A stretch of DNA of 64,000 bases. Origin: Hahnella lacustris. Lineage in GTDB: Bacteria; Pseudomonadota; Gammaproteobacteria; Burkholderiales; Burkholderiaceae_A. Below are positions 42,515-51,991 of this stretch, piece by piece. The stretch is taken from contig OZ239148.1 in assembly GCA_965194655.1 (NCBI GenBank), positions 1,798,001-1,862,000 on the forward strand, in the 5' to 3' direction. Each line of letters starts with the position of its first letter. Position 1 is the first letter of the stretch. A model generated the notes under the pieces. It searched no databases, was not told the DNA's origin, and was given only the letters and a program-made list of their open reading frames with translations. The position numbers were made by a program, and so were the translations under genes.

Positions 42515-44826
42515 TCAAAGTTTTCAAATCGAGCAGGAAGGGGGCGCTGCTGGTTTGCAGGCCGATAATTCGGAATGCTACGCGAGAGTGCCGATAACGG
42601 GTCGGTGCCAATTCGCCCCAGCCCATTGAGTTCAATCTGAAGAAATATCGCAGTGTTTTTGCGTTCAGCGCCGGTCGCAAACCGTTGCATCACCATCCGA
42701 GCGGCCCAGCAGCCACCGTCGTACTCCACGCCCAGCAGGGCCTCAATGAGGCCAGGCTTTTGCGTGGCATCGGTCTCACGACGGTCTTGAATGGAGAGGT
42801 TATATCTGCCTACCACCGCCCAATGCTGAGCAATGGGCATTTGCATGGCAAAGTCGACCGAGTTCAGTGCGTCCTTGACGAACCGATACGAGACGCTGGC
42901 CGTGGTTCCAATGCGAGGGTCGTATCGAATGCCGGCAGAGGCCGCCTGCCAGCGTGCAAGCTTTCGGGTGTACTGGGTGATGACCTCGTAGCGCCAGGAC
43001 TGGCCCGCCCGTCCTGCCACCTCCGTGAGAAGGTCTGATTCTTGGTCCTTGCGCTCGGGCTGCCCTGGGAGCACCACTCGCTGCGCGTCAAAGTAAAAAC
43101 GCTGGGCCACTGAGGCACGAAACACCTCTTGCCCTGTCTGGGCATCACGCAGGCGACTCACCAGACCGGCCGTGAGCTGATTCTGGTCTGCGACGCGATC
43201 TTGGCCATTCAGCGAGGCGTCGGAGAATAGCTGAGAGAGGCTGAGATTAGCCACACTCGAGTCAAAGACGGGCAGCGTGGACTGGTCCTTGTAGGGGGTG
43301 AAGGTGTAGAGCAAGCGGGGCTCAAGCGTTTGCCATGCCGGGCGCTCACCGATTCGGGTGGGTCGCTCCAAGAGCATCTGTGCATCGAGGCTCACACTGG
43401 GAAGGGCACGGCTATAGCCTTGAGGATCGGTCCCCACGTTGTTGGCATACACGCCCAGACCAGAGATTCCATAGCGGCTCAGGGTGAGCGCAGAGGAGCC
43501 TGCACGCTCAGGAACATAGCGTGTGGCATGCACACCCAAACGTGGCGTGAGGGTCATGAGCGTGAGCTCTACCGGCCATGCGGCGTTCGCCGTGGCGACC
43601 GAACGAACGCCGCGCTCCAGGGTGGGGTGATCGAACCGGGCCGCTTCTATCTGGGCCTGCCAATCGAGCCCCGTTCCCCTACGAGTTTTGGACAGCACCA
43701 GCTTGGGAGCCAAAGCATAGGGCGCGAGTACCGGTGCGTCTGGATCCTGCAGGAGCTGATAGCGCTGGGCCAACGCCTGAAACGACCAGCCCGAAATGGG
43801 GCCAGTGAGCGCAATCGAAGTGGCGAGGGTTCGCTGGGAGGCCACCAACAGGGAGTCTCCAAAGTCGGCCAGGTAGTCATCGTCGGATGCTCGGCGGGCA
43901 GAGATCTGGAGCTGAAACTGGCGAGGCAGCTGAGTGCGATGTTCCATGCTCAAAAACCCACGTGCACCACCGCGATCCCGATCCTGGGTCAGGCCTTCAA
44001 CAAACAGTTCTCCGGAGTGCTGAGGCTCCAGATAGCGAAACTCAGACCCCAGCTGGAGACCACGTCGAGCAATGATGGTGGGATAAAACGTGAGATCGCG
44101 ATTGGGGGCGATGTCCCAGTAGTACGGCGCCGTCACCTCTAAACCCAGACGAGAGGTCACTGCATATCGCGGCGGTAGAAAACCGCTTCGGCGACGATCA
44201 CTCAGGGCGAAATGAATATCTCCGAGCGGCAGCACAGGCGAGCCATTCCAAGTGAGAGTGGCGGAGTCGGCCTCAGCCACCTCTCGAATCTGATCAATCA
44301 GCAGCCGGCGAACAGAGATGGCCCAAGCCGGTCGATCGGCAGGGCAGGTGGTGTAGGTGGCGTCCCAGAGGTGTGACCGTTGAGGCTGGAGCAGCTCTGC
44401 GCGCTTGGCCTCGCCTCGGCCATTGATGGCTGCAATCTCGTAGCTCACCTCCTCCATGGCGCCTTGCAGGGTTCCGAGCTTGAGTCGTAGCGACGGTCCG
44501 CTATATCGCTCTCCCTCTCGAAAGAGACGCACCTGCCCCTGCGCAAAAATCTCATTCGCCACCTGATCGAGCTCGATGCGCTCGGCCTTCAACGAACTCC
44601 CGATCTGGCGCAGCTCGGCCCCCCCAGATGCCACCACGGTGTCATCAATCTGGCCTTTGAGGATTTTCCCGCGCAGATAGAGCGGGGTACCTGCCTCACG
44701 GGGAGGCGCGGAGAGGGTCAGCCGCGGGTCGAGCCGCAGCCCCTGTCCACTGCTGTCCGGCACGGGGCATGAGGCTGCGAGAGCAGGCCCGGCGAGAGTC
44801 GCCAGCAGGGCAGCAAGGAAGCGCAT
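42511..44826 (-). CDS. lptD: LPS-assembly protein LptD
   Basis: A 771-residue outer-membrane protein that inserts lipopolysaccharide into the outer leaflet. It has a signal peptide (MRFLAALLATLAGPALA), a periplasmic OstA-like jelly-roll domain (about residues 50-180) and a large beta-barrel with many alternating aromatic strands. Cys residues occur near the N-terminus (SCPVPD) and the C-terminus (GGCWAARMV), as needed for its interdomain disulphides. It is the first gene of lptD-surA-rsmA. Its start lies only 15 bases from the divergent amgK start. Confidence 0.95.
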   Translation of the reverse strand: MRFLAALLATLAGPALAASCPVPDSSGQGLRLDPRLTLSAPPREAGTPLYLRGKILKGQIDDTVVASGGAELRQIGSSLKAERIELDQVANEIFAQGQVRLFREGERYSGPSLRLKLGTLQGAMEEVSYEIAAINGRGEAKRAELLQPQRSHLWDATYTTCPADRPAWAISVRRLLIDQIREVAEADSATLTWNGSPVLPLGDIHFALSDRRRSGFLPPRYAVTSRLGLEVTAPYYWDIAPNRDLTFYPTIIARRGLQLGSEFRYLEPQHSGELFVEGLTQDRDRGGARGFLSMEHRTQLPRQFQLQISARRASDDDYLADFGDSLLVASQRTLATSIALTGPISGWSFQALAQRYQLLQDPDAPVLAPYALAPKLVLSKTRRGTGLDWQAQIEAARFDHPTLERGVRSVATANAAWPVELTLMTLTPRLGVHATRYVPERAGSSALTLSRYGISGLGVYANNVGTDPQGYSRALPSVSLDAQMLLERPTRIGERPAWQTLEPRLLYTFTPYKDQSTLPVFDSSVANLSLSQLFSDASLNGQDRVADQNQLTAGLVSRLRDAQTGQEVFRASVAQRFYFDAQRVVLPGQPERKDQESDLLTEVAGRAGQSWRYEVITQYTRKLARWQAASAGIRYDPRIGTTASVSYRFVKDALNSVDFAMQMPIAQHWAVVGRYNLSIQDRRETDATQKPGLIEALLGVEYDGGCWAARMVMQRFATGAERKNTAIFLQIELNGLGRIGTDPLSALSRSIPNYRPANQQRPLPARFENFE

Positions 44827-44831
44827 AAATT

Positions 44832-44837
44832 ATTATA
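44832..44837 (-). promoter_or_regulatory. Perfect -10-like box (TATAAT) just before lptD
   Basis: On the minus strand TATAAT lies five bases before the lptD ATG, in a 15-base AT-rich divergent spacer. If used, transcription would begin at or near the start codon. No good -35 box is seen at 16-18 bases, so it could be chance. Confidence 0.3.
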
Positions 44838-44841
44838 AGAA

Positions 44842-45858
44842 ATGCCTGAAGACACCCGACTCAAATCTGCCCAAGCGTGGCTGAATACCCTCTCGATGGA
44901 GGGGCTTCAACCCAGTACCCTTCGCATTGCGTCTGCCGATGCCTCCTTTCGCCGCTACCTACGCGTAGACCATCACAGTCAGCCCCATGGCCACTTGGTG
45001 CTGATGGATGCACCGCCCGACAAGGAGCCCCTCGAGCCCTTCACCGCGGTCGCAGCCCTCATGGGCGCTGCGGGCCTCCATGTCCCGGCGCGCATCGCTC
45101 AGCAGGCCTCAGAGGGCTTTTTACTGCTTGAAGACCTCGGGACCCTTCATTATCAACAAGCACTACAGGCGAAAGATCCTGTGGCTGCCACCCCCCTCTA
45201 CCGAGATGCCTGGCGCGCCCTCGTACAGCTTCAACGTTGGGGCCTGGAGCATCCCGCTGCTTCGCAGGAACTCCCGCCCTACAGTCACGACAAGCTGCTC
45301 ACGGAGATGTCGCTCTTCAAGGACTGGTATGTGGAGCGGCATCTTGCGGCCACGCTCACGACAACAGAAGCGCAATCGCTCCAAAACATCTTTGAACAAC
45401 TCGCCCAGCGCGCCCTCAGCCAGCCTCAGGTGATGGTTCATCGTGACTACCACTGCCGAAACCTGCTGGTCTGCCCCGATCACAATCCTGGGGTGATCGA
45501 TTTTCAAGATGCAGTGATGGGCCCCATCACCTATGACCTCGTTTCCCTGCTGCGTGATGCCTATGTGAGCTGGGAAGAGGCCGATCAGCTCGAATGGGCG
45601 ATTGGCTACTGGACCGATGCCCGCGCCGCAGGGCTTCCTGTTCAAGCCGACTTCTCGGACTTCTGGATGGACTTCGAATGGATGGGGCTCCAACGACACC
45701 TCAAGATCTTGGGCATCTTCGCCAGGCTGGCCTATCGGGACGGAAAGCGGCAGTACCTTCAAGACCTACCCGTGGTTTTGCACTACACCCAAGAGGTCGC
45801 CAAACGGTATGTTGCTTTTGGGCCGCTGAAACGGCTGCTTGAGCGCTTACATCCGTGA
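44842..45858 (+). CDS. amgK: N-acetylmuramate/N-acetylglucosamine kinase
   Basis: A 338-residue kinase of the aminoglycoside-phosphotransferase fold. AmgK phosphorylates MurNAc at C1 in the peptidoglycan recycling route that bypasses MurA and gives fosfomycin tolerance. The catalytic loop is HRDYHCRNLLV and the metal site is VIDFQDAVMGP. The assignment over a generic APH kinase rests on the directly linked murU (four-base overlap) and the divergent lptD, an arrangement known in Pseudomonas and Burkholderiales. The start codon is 15 bases from that of lptD. Confidence 0.92.
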   Translation: MPEDTRLKSAQAWLNTLSMEGLQPSTLRIASADASFRRYLRVDHHSQPHGHLVLMDAPPDKEPLEPFTAVAALMGAAGLHVPARIAQQASEGFLLLEDLGTLHYQQALQAKDPVAATPLYRDAWRALVQLQRWGLEHPAASQELPPYSHDKLLTEMSLFKDWYVERHLAATLTTTEAQSLQNIFEQLAQRALSQPQVMVHRDYHCRNLLVCPDHNPGVIDFQDAVMGPITYDLVSLLRDAYVSWEEADQLEWAIGYWTDARAAGLPVQADFSDFWMDFEWMGLQRHLKILGIFARLAYRDGKRQYLQDLPVVLHYTQEVAKRYVAFGPLKRLLERLHP

Positions 45859-46586
45859 TGCACGGCATGATCCTGGCCGCAGGCCGAGGCGAGCGAATGC
45901 GGCCCCTCACCGATTACACACCCAAGCCCTTACTCAAGGTTGGGCATCAGACCCTCATTGAGTGGCAGATGGACCGCCTGATTCAAGCCGGAGTGACTCA
46001 GTTGGTGATCAACACCGCACACCTGGGTGAACAGATTCCAGGATATCTGGGTGACGGATCTCGACACGGTGCGCAGATTCGCTACAGCCCGGAGCCCCCA
46101 GGTGCATTGGAAACCGCTGGCGGCATCGCAACCGCAGAGCCGTGGTGTTTTAAGGATTCTTCCCACTCACTCTTTGCGCTCGCCAATGGGGATGTCTTCA
46201 TTGACTTGGATTGGGGCCCCTTGCTGAAGTTCTGTGACTCCCAGTGGCCGCAGGATGCGCAGGCCATGCTCGTGATGGTGCCCAACCCCGACCATCACCC
46301 CAAGGGGGACTTTCTCGCGCCCTCGCAGGTGCTGGGTCTGCCTTATCGACTGGAGACGATGGGGCCGAGCGAGCACACCCAGAGCGACAGTCAGACCTAT
46401 GCAGGGGTTGGTGTCTTTCATCGCTCGCTCTTTGCTCATTGCACCCCAGGGGTCAGGGCTCCCCTTGGCCCGCTGCTTCGTCAGGCCGCCTCCGCTGGCC
46501 AGCTCTGGGGGTGGTTACATGAGGGTTTATGGGTAGATGTGGGAACCCCCGAGAGACTCTCAGCCCTGAACGAACGCATAAAATAA
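45855..46586 (+). CDS. murU: N-acetylmuramate-1-phosphate uridylyltransferase
   Basis: A 243-residue nucleotidyltransferase that makes UDP-MurNAc from MurNAc-1-phosphate. The signature LAAGRGERMRPLTDYTPKPL is complete, and FALANGDVFID holds the metal-binding Asp. A lysine-bearing HPKGDFLA segment follows. It is translationally coupled to amgK. Together the pair completes cell-wall recycling, assuming the MupP phosphatase is encoded elsewhere. Confidence 0.93.
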   Translation: MMHGMILAAGRGERMRPLTDYTPKPLLKVGHQTLIEWQMDRLIQAGVTQLVINTAHLGEQIPGYLGDGSRHGAQIRYSPEPPGALETAGGIATAEPWCFKDSSHSLFALANGDVFIDLDWGPLLKFCDSQWPQDAQAMLVMVPNPDHHPKGDFLAPSQVLGLPYRLETMGPSEHTQSDSQTYAGVGVFHRSLFAHCTPGVRAPLGPLLRQAASAGQLWGWLHEGLWVDVGTPERLSALNERIK

Positions 46587-46628
46587 CGCCTGGAGCACGT
46601 TTCTCACCCACCCATCAGAGGCTCACCC

Positions 46629-48011
46629 ATGAACAGCCCCACCCCGCCGTTTCAGCTCGACCCCAACCTCATGCCTCTGGCCGTGCCTGGACCCGTTCAT
46701 GGCGAGCGGCACCTCGAGCGACGGCACGCCTTTGCGCGGGCGGTTGCAGCCAAAGCTGGAGGCGAGTCTGCGCTGGTGCTGCTCTTCAGTGGAGAAGAAA
46801 TCAGCCGCAATCGTGACAACACCTTCCCGTTTCGATTCTCGAGTGATTTCTTCTACCTCACTGGCTTTCCTGAACCCGACGCATGGTTGGTCATGCAGAT
46901 TGCTGCAGACGGCAGCCACGAGGACACCTTGTTCTGCAGGCCACGAGATGTCGAGCGTGAGATCTGGGACGGGGTGCGAGTCGGGCCAGAATCCGCACCC
47001 GAGCGCTATGCGCTCGACGCGGCACTCAGCATCACCGAGATCGACCAGCACATTCCCAAGTGGATGCAGGGCAGCCGAGCCGTGGTCGCGGCTTGGGGCT
47101 CCTCCGCCCACCTCGATCATCAGCTGCGCACCTGGCTCGAGCGCTCCCGGGCCAGTGCCCGAGGCGGCATTCGTGCGCCAGATCGTCTGATCGACCTAGG
47201 GGAGTTATTGGCCTATCAGCGACTCATGAAAGACGACCAAGAGCTCGCCACCATGGCCAAGGCCGCTGAGATCTCCGCTCGCGCACATGTGCTGGCGATG
47301 CAAGGGACCCGTGCAGGCATGGCCGAATATGAAGTGGAGGCCATCCTGTTGGCTGAGTTTCGCAAGTCCGGTTCACAGTCCGTGGCCTACGGCTCGATTG
47401 TGGCCAGTGGGCCACACAGCTGCATCCTTCACCACCGAGCAGGCGCGCGCGTGATGCGCGACGGTGAGCTGCTGCTCATCGATGCGGGCTGTGAGCTCGA
47501 TGGATACGCCAGTGACATCACCCGGACGTACCCCGTCAACGGCCAGTTCACCGGCGCTCAGCGCGCAGCATACGAAGTGGTTCTCAAGGCTCAAGAGGCC
47601 GCTCAGGCAGCCACTCAGGTGGGTGCCGCGTTCACCGCCCCACACGAGGCCGCAGTTCGTGTGATCGCAGAGGGACTTATGGACCTCGGTCTCCTGCCCA
47701 AGGCCCCGGTGGAGGAAGTCATTGCCAATGGAAGCTACCGTCGGTTCTACATGCACCGCACAGGCCATTACCTGGGCATGGACGTACACGACGTGGGTGA
47801 CTACACCCTTCCGCTGGCTGAGCGCATGGTGCTGACCTTGGAGCCTGGCCTTTACGTGCAGCCTGCGGCAGATGTCCCTGAAGCGTTCTGGAACGTGGGC
47901 ATTCGGATTGAGGACGATGCGGTGGTCCAGGCGCAGGGTAGCCGACTCCTCACGCGTGGTGTTCCTGTAGACGCCGATGCCATCGAAGCCTTGATGCGCG
48001 CTGGCCGATAA
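46629..48011 (+). CDS. pepP: Xaa-Pro aminopeptidase
   Basis: A 460-residue M24B metallopeptidase that removes an N-terminal residue preceding proline. It has an N-terminal creatinase-like domain with the PepP signature FPFRFSSDFFYLTGFPEPDA. The catalytic pita-bread fold has metal ligands in DAGCELDGYASDITRTYP (two Asp), HRTGHYLGMDVHD (His), LEPGLY (Glu) and GIRIEDD (Glu). Length is normal. It follows murU after 42 bases and precedes dusB by 11. Confidence 0.95.
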   Translation: MNSPTPPFQLDPNLMPLAVPGPVHGERHLERRHAFARAVAAKAGGESALVLLFSGEEISRNRDNTFPFRFSSDFFYLTGFPEPDAWLVMQIAADGSHEDTLFCRPRDVEREIWDGVRVGPESAPERYALDAALSITEIDQHIPKWMQGSRAVVAAWGSSAHLDHQLRTWLERSRASARGGIRAPDRLIDLGELLAYQRLMKDDQELATMAKAAEISARAHVLAMQGTRAGMAEYEVEAILLAEFRKSGSQSVAYGSIVASGPHSCILHHRAGARVMRDGELLLIDAGCELDGYASDITRTYPVNGQFTGAQRAAYEVVLKAQEAAQAATQVGAAFTAPHEAAVRVIAEGLMDLGLLPKAPVEEVIANGSYRRFYMHRTGHYLGMDVHDVGDYTLPLAERMVLTLEPGLYVQPAADVPEAFWNVGIRIEDDAVVQAQGSRLLTRGVPVDADAIEALMRAGR

Positions 48012-48022
48012 CCATCCACATC

Positions 48023-49027
48023 ATGGGCTGGACTGAGCCTCTGGCCCTTGGCCGACACCGCATCACCAATCGGGTTTTTGTGGCGCCCATGGCTGGCGTC
48101 ACGGATCGCCCATTCAGACTCTTAGCCAAGCGACTGGGCGCGCACTATGCCGTGGGTGAAATGGCTGCATCCAACGCTGCGCTCTGGGCCAGCCACAAAA
48201 CCATGCGTCGCCTCAACCACGAGGGTGAGCCCTCTCCTAGGGCCGTGCAGATCGCGGGTTCAGATCCGTCCATGATGGCGCAGGCCACACGGTTCAACAT
48301 CGAACGCGGGGCAGAAGTGATCGACATCAATATGGGCTGCCCGGCCAAGAAGGTCTGTAACAAGGCGGCTGGCTCAGCCCTGATGCAGGATGAGCCTCTT
48401 GTTCGCAGCATCTTGGAGGCAGTCATTCAGGCGAGCGAGGGGCAAGTGCCCATCACCCTCAAAATGAGGACAGGGTACTCAAGAGATCACCGCAATGCGG
48501 TCGTGCTCGCGCGCATGGCGCAAGAGTTGGGCATCGCCATGGTCACCGTCCATGGCAGGACCCGAGAAGACCAGTACCAAGGCGCGGCTGAATACGACAC
48601 GATTGCTGAGGTGAAATCACGGCTGAGCATTCCAGTGGTCGCCAACGGAGACATCGATTCACCGCAAAAGGCTGTCGAGGTGCTTCGCCACACCGGTGCA
48701 GACGCCCTCATGATTGGGCGCGCAGGCCAGGGGCGTCCATGGATCTATGGTCAGATTCATCATTACCTTCAAACGGGCGAGTTACGTCCAGACCCGAGCC
48801 TCGCTGAGATCGTCTCCATGCTGCGCGCCCACCTGCTCGATCATTACGCCTTCCATGGAGAGTTGAGTGGCGTCCGGTCTGCGCGCAAGCACATTGGCTG
48901 GACTTTCAAAGGCCTCGGGGGCGTGCGCGTCTTTCGTGAGGGCCTTGAGCAGGCAGAGACAGCTGAGGCTCAACTGGCCATGGTCGATCGGTTCGCCTCT
49001 CTGATTCAAGAACGGCAGGCTGCATGA
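48023..49027 (+). CDS. dusB: tRNA-dihydrouridine synthase B
   Basis: A 334-residue FMN enzyme that reduces uridine in tRNA. It starts with VFVAPMAGVTDRPFR. The active-site Cys lies in NMGCPAKKVCNKAAGSALM, the FMN/RNA site in ITLKMRTGYSRDH and TVHGRTRE, and the family segment ALMIGRAGQGRPWI follows. It overlaps fis by four bases. The dusB-fis pairing is conserved in beta- and gammaproteobacteria, where DusB protein coupling helps fis expression. Confidence 0.96.
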   Translation: MGWTEPLALGRHRITNRVFVAPMAGVTDRPFRLLAKRLGAHYAVGEMAASNAALWASHKTMRRLNHEGEPSPRAVQIAGSDPSMMAQATRFNIERGAEVIDINMGCPAKKVCNKAAGSALMQDEPLVRSILEAVIQASEGQVPITLKMRTGYSRDHRNAVVLARMAQELGIAMVTVHGRTREDQYQGAAEYDTIAEVKSRLSIPVVANGDIDSPQKAVEVLRHTGADALMIGRAGQGRPWIYGQIHHYLQTGELRPDPSLAEIVSMLRAHLLDHYAFHGELSGVRSARKHIGWTFKGLGGVRVFREGLEQAETAEAQLAMVDRFASLIQERQAA

Positions 49028-49266
49028 CCGCACCCCCTGAGCCACGGATTGATCTCACGCTCGTCGCTGCGCTCGACCTCTATTTTGAGCGGCTTGGAGA
49101 TGCCAAGCCTCATGCCGTGTATGACATGGTGATTGGGGCCATTGAGCCCACCCTCCTTCGTTACGCACTCGACCGCTGCCAGGGCAACATCAGTAAAACG
49201 GCCGACCTGCTCGGCCTGTCTCGAAATACGCTTCGAAAAAAACTCCAACAACACCGCATGACCTAG
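49024..49266 (+). CDS. fis: DNA-binding protein Fis
   Basis: An 80-residue nucleoid protein. The C-terminal helix-turn-helix reads CQGNISKTADLLGLSRNTLRK, and the dimer helices precede it. It is slightly shorter than the enterobacterial Fis (98 residues) at the N-terminus, as usual in betaproteobacteria. It shapes chromosome structure and growth-phase gene control. It overlaps dusB and is 12 bases before purH. Confidence 0.95.
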   Translation: MTAPPEPRIDLTLVAALDLYFERLGDAKPHAVYDMVIGAIEPTLLRYALDRCQGNISKTADLLGLSRNTLRKKLQQHRMT

Positions 49267-49278
49267 GGAAGGACACAT

Positions 49279-50934
49279 ATGGTTCAGCTTGACCCCAGCC
49301 TACTTGGCAATCACCGCCCCCACCGACTCCCCGTTCGCCGTGCCCTGCTCTCGGTCTCGGACAAGACCGGAATTCTGGAGCTGGCTCAGGCGCTCCACGA
49401 CATGGGCATCACGCTCATCTCCACGGGAGGCACCTGCAAGAGCCTGCAGGCCGCAGGGCTCCCGGTGACACCGGTCGAGGACGTGACCCAGTTCCCAGAG
49501 ATGCTCGATGGGCGCGTGAAGACGCTACATCCTGCAGTGCATGGCGGACTTCTGGCCCGACGAGACGTGAAAGCCCACCTCGATCAGTTGTCCGCTGCCG
49601 GCTTTGCCCCCATTGATCTGCTGGTCGTCAACCTATACCCCTTTCGTGAAACCCTCAGCAAGCCGGGCGTGGGCTATCAAGAGGTGATTGAGAACATCGA
49701 CATTGGTGGGCCAGCCATGCTGCGCGCCGCTGCAAAGAACCATGACGGCGTGGCAGTGGTGGTCAATCCGCAGGACTACACGGCCCTGGTGGCCGAGCTT
49801 CAAGCCAACCAAGGTGCGCTCGGTTGGCCCACCCGCCAGCGTCTCGCGGCGAAAGCTTTTGCGCACACCGCGGCCTATGACGGCGCCATCGCCAACTTCA
49901 TGACATCGCTTCCCCCGGTGGAGAACCAAGACACCGATCGCGTGGAGGCACCCAGCCCCAGCGACGCCAGCCCGCTTCCGGAGGTCTTTAGTCTGCAGGT
50001 CGAAAAGCGGCAGGGCATGCGATACGGCGAAAACCCCCATCAGTCCGCCGCCTTCTACGCCTTTGCTGATGCCCCCAAGGGAAGTCTCGCAGGCTACGAG
50101 CAGATCCAAGGCAAGGAGCTCTCCTTCAACAACATTGCGGATGCCGATGCAGCCTGGTCCTGCGTGCGAAGTTTTGAATCGGGATGCTGTGTGATCGTGA
50201 AACACGCGAACCCCTGTGGAGTCGCGCTCGGGGAGACTGCGCTTGAGGCTTATCGCCGGGCCTTCGCCACCGACCCCACCTCCGCCTTTGGGGGCATTCT
50301 GGCCTTCAATCGGCCGCTCGATGAAGCTGCCGCACAGGCCATTTCAGCCCAGTTTGCTGAAGTCATCATCGCCCCCGAGTTCACAGAGGGTGCCAGACAC
50401 ATTCTCGCCGCCAAGCAAAACCTGCGACTGCTGCGACTCCCTCTCGGCGACGAGGGCGCTGCCTTCAGCGGCATGGACTTCAAACGCGTCAGTGGCGGTC
50501 TGCTGCTTCAGACCCCCGACCGCAACACGCTCAAGGCCTCTGACCTGCGCTGTGTGACTCGCACCCAGCCCACCGCCGAGCAGATGCAGGACCTGCTCTT
50601 TGCCTGGAAGGTGGCCACCTGGGTCAAGAGCAATGCCATTGTCTTTTGCAAGGACCGAATGACCGTGGGCGTGGGCGCCGGCCAAATGAGCCGACTCGAC
50701 TCAGCCCGTATTGCCTCTATCAAGGCTGAGCACGCAGGGCTCTCCCTTCAGGGGTCTGTAGCTGCCTCGGACGCATTCTTCCCGTTCCGCGATGGCCTAG
50801 ATGTGCTGGCTCAGGCCGGTGCGAAGGCCATCGTTCAGCCCGGCGGATCGGTGCGTGACGACGAGGTTATTGCAGCAGCCGACGAGCACGGCATTGCCAT
50901 GGTGCTGACAGGCATGAGGCACTTTCGGCACTGA
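49279..50934 (+). CDS. purH: Bifunctional AICAR transformylase/IMP cyclohydrolase
   Basis: A 551-residue enzyme for the last two steps of IMP synthesis. The N-terminal MGS-like cyclohydrolase domain has ALLSVSDKTGILELAQAL and DGRVKTLHPAVHGGLLARR. The C-terminal transformylase has MRYGENPHQSAAFY, KELSFNNIADADAAW, VKHANPCGVA and the late VQPGGSVRDDEVI. AAGGA stands before ATG 49279. The stop shares one base with the start of ruvC. Confidence 0.97.
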   Translation: MVQLDPSLLGNHRPHRLPVRRALLSVSDKTGILELAQALHDMGITLISTGGTCKSLQAAGLPVTPVEDVTQFPEMLDGRVKTLHPAVHGGLLARRDVKAHLDQLSAAGFAPIDLLVVNLYPFRETLSKPGVGYQEVIENIDIGGPAMLRAAAKNHDGVAVVVNPQDYTALVAELQANQGALGWPTRQRLAAKAFAHTAAYDGAIANFMTSLPPVENQDTDRVEAPSPSDASPLPEVFSLQVEKRQGMRYGENPHQSAAFYAFADAPKGSLAGYEQIQGKELSFNNIADADAAWSCVRSFESGCCVIVKHANPCGVALGETALEAYRRAFATDPTSAFGGILAFNRPLDEAAAQAISAQFAEVIIAPEFTEGARHILAAKQNLRLLRLPLGDEGAAFSGMDFKRVSGGLLLQTPDRNTLKASDLRCVTRTQPTAEQMQDLLFAWKVATWVKSNAIVFCKDRMTVGVGAGQMSRLDSARIASIKAEHAGLSLQGSVAASDAFFPFRDGLDVLAQAGAKAIVQPGGSVRDDEVIAAADEHGIAMVLTGMRHFRH

Positions 50935-51407
50935 TGCGCATTCTCGGCATCGACCCGGGTCTGCGTCGAACGGGCTTTGGCCTGATCGACGTCTCGGGTC
51001 GACATGCGGTGCGATACGTCGGCAGCGGGGTCATTCGACCGGACGTCACCCTGCCAGAGCCCGACCGCCTGCGCACGCTTTACGAAAGCCTCCGAGAGCT
51101 CTTGGACCACTACAAGCCCGAGGCGGCGGTTGTAGAGCGGGTGTTTGTCAACGTGAACCCGCAGTCGACGCTCTCCTTGGGTCAGGCCCGCGGTGTGGCC
51201 ATTGCAGCACTGGCCTCACACCACCTTCCCATCGCAGAGCTCACGCCCCTCAAGGTGAAGCAGTCGATCGTGGGCACCGGGCGGGCCAGCAAAGAGCAAG
51301 TCCAGCATATGGTCTGTCGACTCTTGGCACTGCCTACGGCGCCAAGCGCAGATGCGGCCGATGCACTCGCCTGTGCGCTGGCCTTCTGGCATGCTCACGC
51401 CCCATGA
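50934..51407 (+). CDS. ruvC: Holliday junction resolvase RuvC
   Basis: A 157-residue endonuclease that cuts Holliday junctions. The catalytic acids are visible: Asp7 in GIDPGLRRTGFG, Glu in VVERVFVN, and two Asp in SADAADALACALA near the C-terminus. Length is slightly short but complete. It overlaps purH by one base and ruvA by four. Confidence 0.96.
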   Translation: MRILGIDPGLRRTGFGLIDVSGRHAVRYVGSGVIRPDVTLPEPDRLRTLYESLRELLDHYKPEAAVVERVFVNVNPQSTLSLGQARGVAIAALASHHLPIAELTPLKVKQSIVGTGRASKEQVQHMVCRLLALPTAPSADAADALACALAFWHAHAP

Positions 51408-51982
51408 TCACTCAGCTCACCGGACTGCTGGTCCAAAAGCATCCGCCATCCATCGTCATGGATGTGCAGGGCGTGGGCTACGAGATCGACGTGCCCATGA
51501 GCACCCTCTATGCCCTGCCCAGCCTTGGGACGCCGCTGACCCTCCTCACCCATTTTGTTGTGCGAGAAGATGCTCAGCTGCTCTACGGCTTTCTTACGGC
51601 GAAGGAGCGCAGCGCTTTTCGGCAGCTCATCAAGATCTCCGGGGTTGGGCCCCGAATCGCACTGGCGGTGCTCTCCGGGCTCTCGGTCGATGAACTCGCT
51701 CAGGCGGTCACTATGCAAGAGGCCGATCGGCTCACGCGCGTCCCCGGCATTGGAAAGAAGACGGCGGAGCGCTTGGTACTCGAACTCAAAGGCAAGCTGG
51801 CCGACGCCCTGCCTGGATCGAGCGCTTCGGGGAACGCGCCCGCCGCATCGACCGAAGTGCTGCATGCCCTACTGGCACTCGGCTACTCAGAAAAGGAAGC
51901 GAGTCTTGCCCTGAAGAGCCTTCCTCCAGACCTTGACGTCTCAGAGGGCATTCGTCACGCGCTGAAAAGTCTGGCCCGTTAG
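51404..51982 (+). CDS. ruvA: Holliday junction DNA helicase subunit RuvA
   Basis: A 192-residue junction-binding protein. Domain I is an OB fold (MDVQGVGYEIDVPMST). Domain II has two helix-hairpin-helix motifs (ISGVGPRIALAVLSG and VPGIGKKTAERLVLEL), and the C-terminal domain III (ALLALGYSEKEASLAL) contacts RuvB. It is coupled to ruvC and is nine bases before ruvB. Confidence 0.96.
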   Translation: MITQLTGLLVQKHPPSIVMDVQGVGYEIDVPMSTLYALPSLGTPLTLLTHFVVREDAQLLYGFLTAKERSAFRQLIKISGVGPRIALAVLSGLSVDELAQAVTMQEADRLTRVPGIGKKTAERLVLELKGKLADALPGSSASGNAPAASTEVLHALLALGYSEKEASLALKSLPPDLDVSEGIRHALKSLAR

Positions 51983-51991
51983 ACTAGCGGC

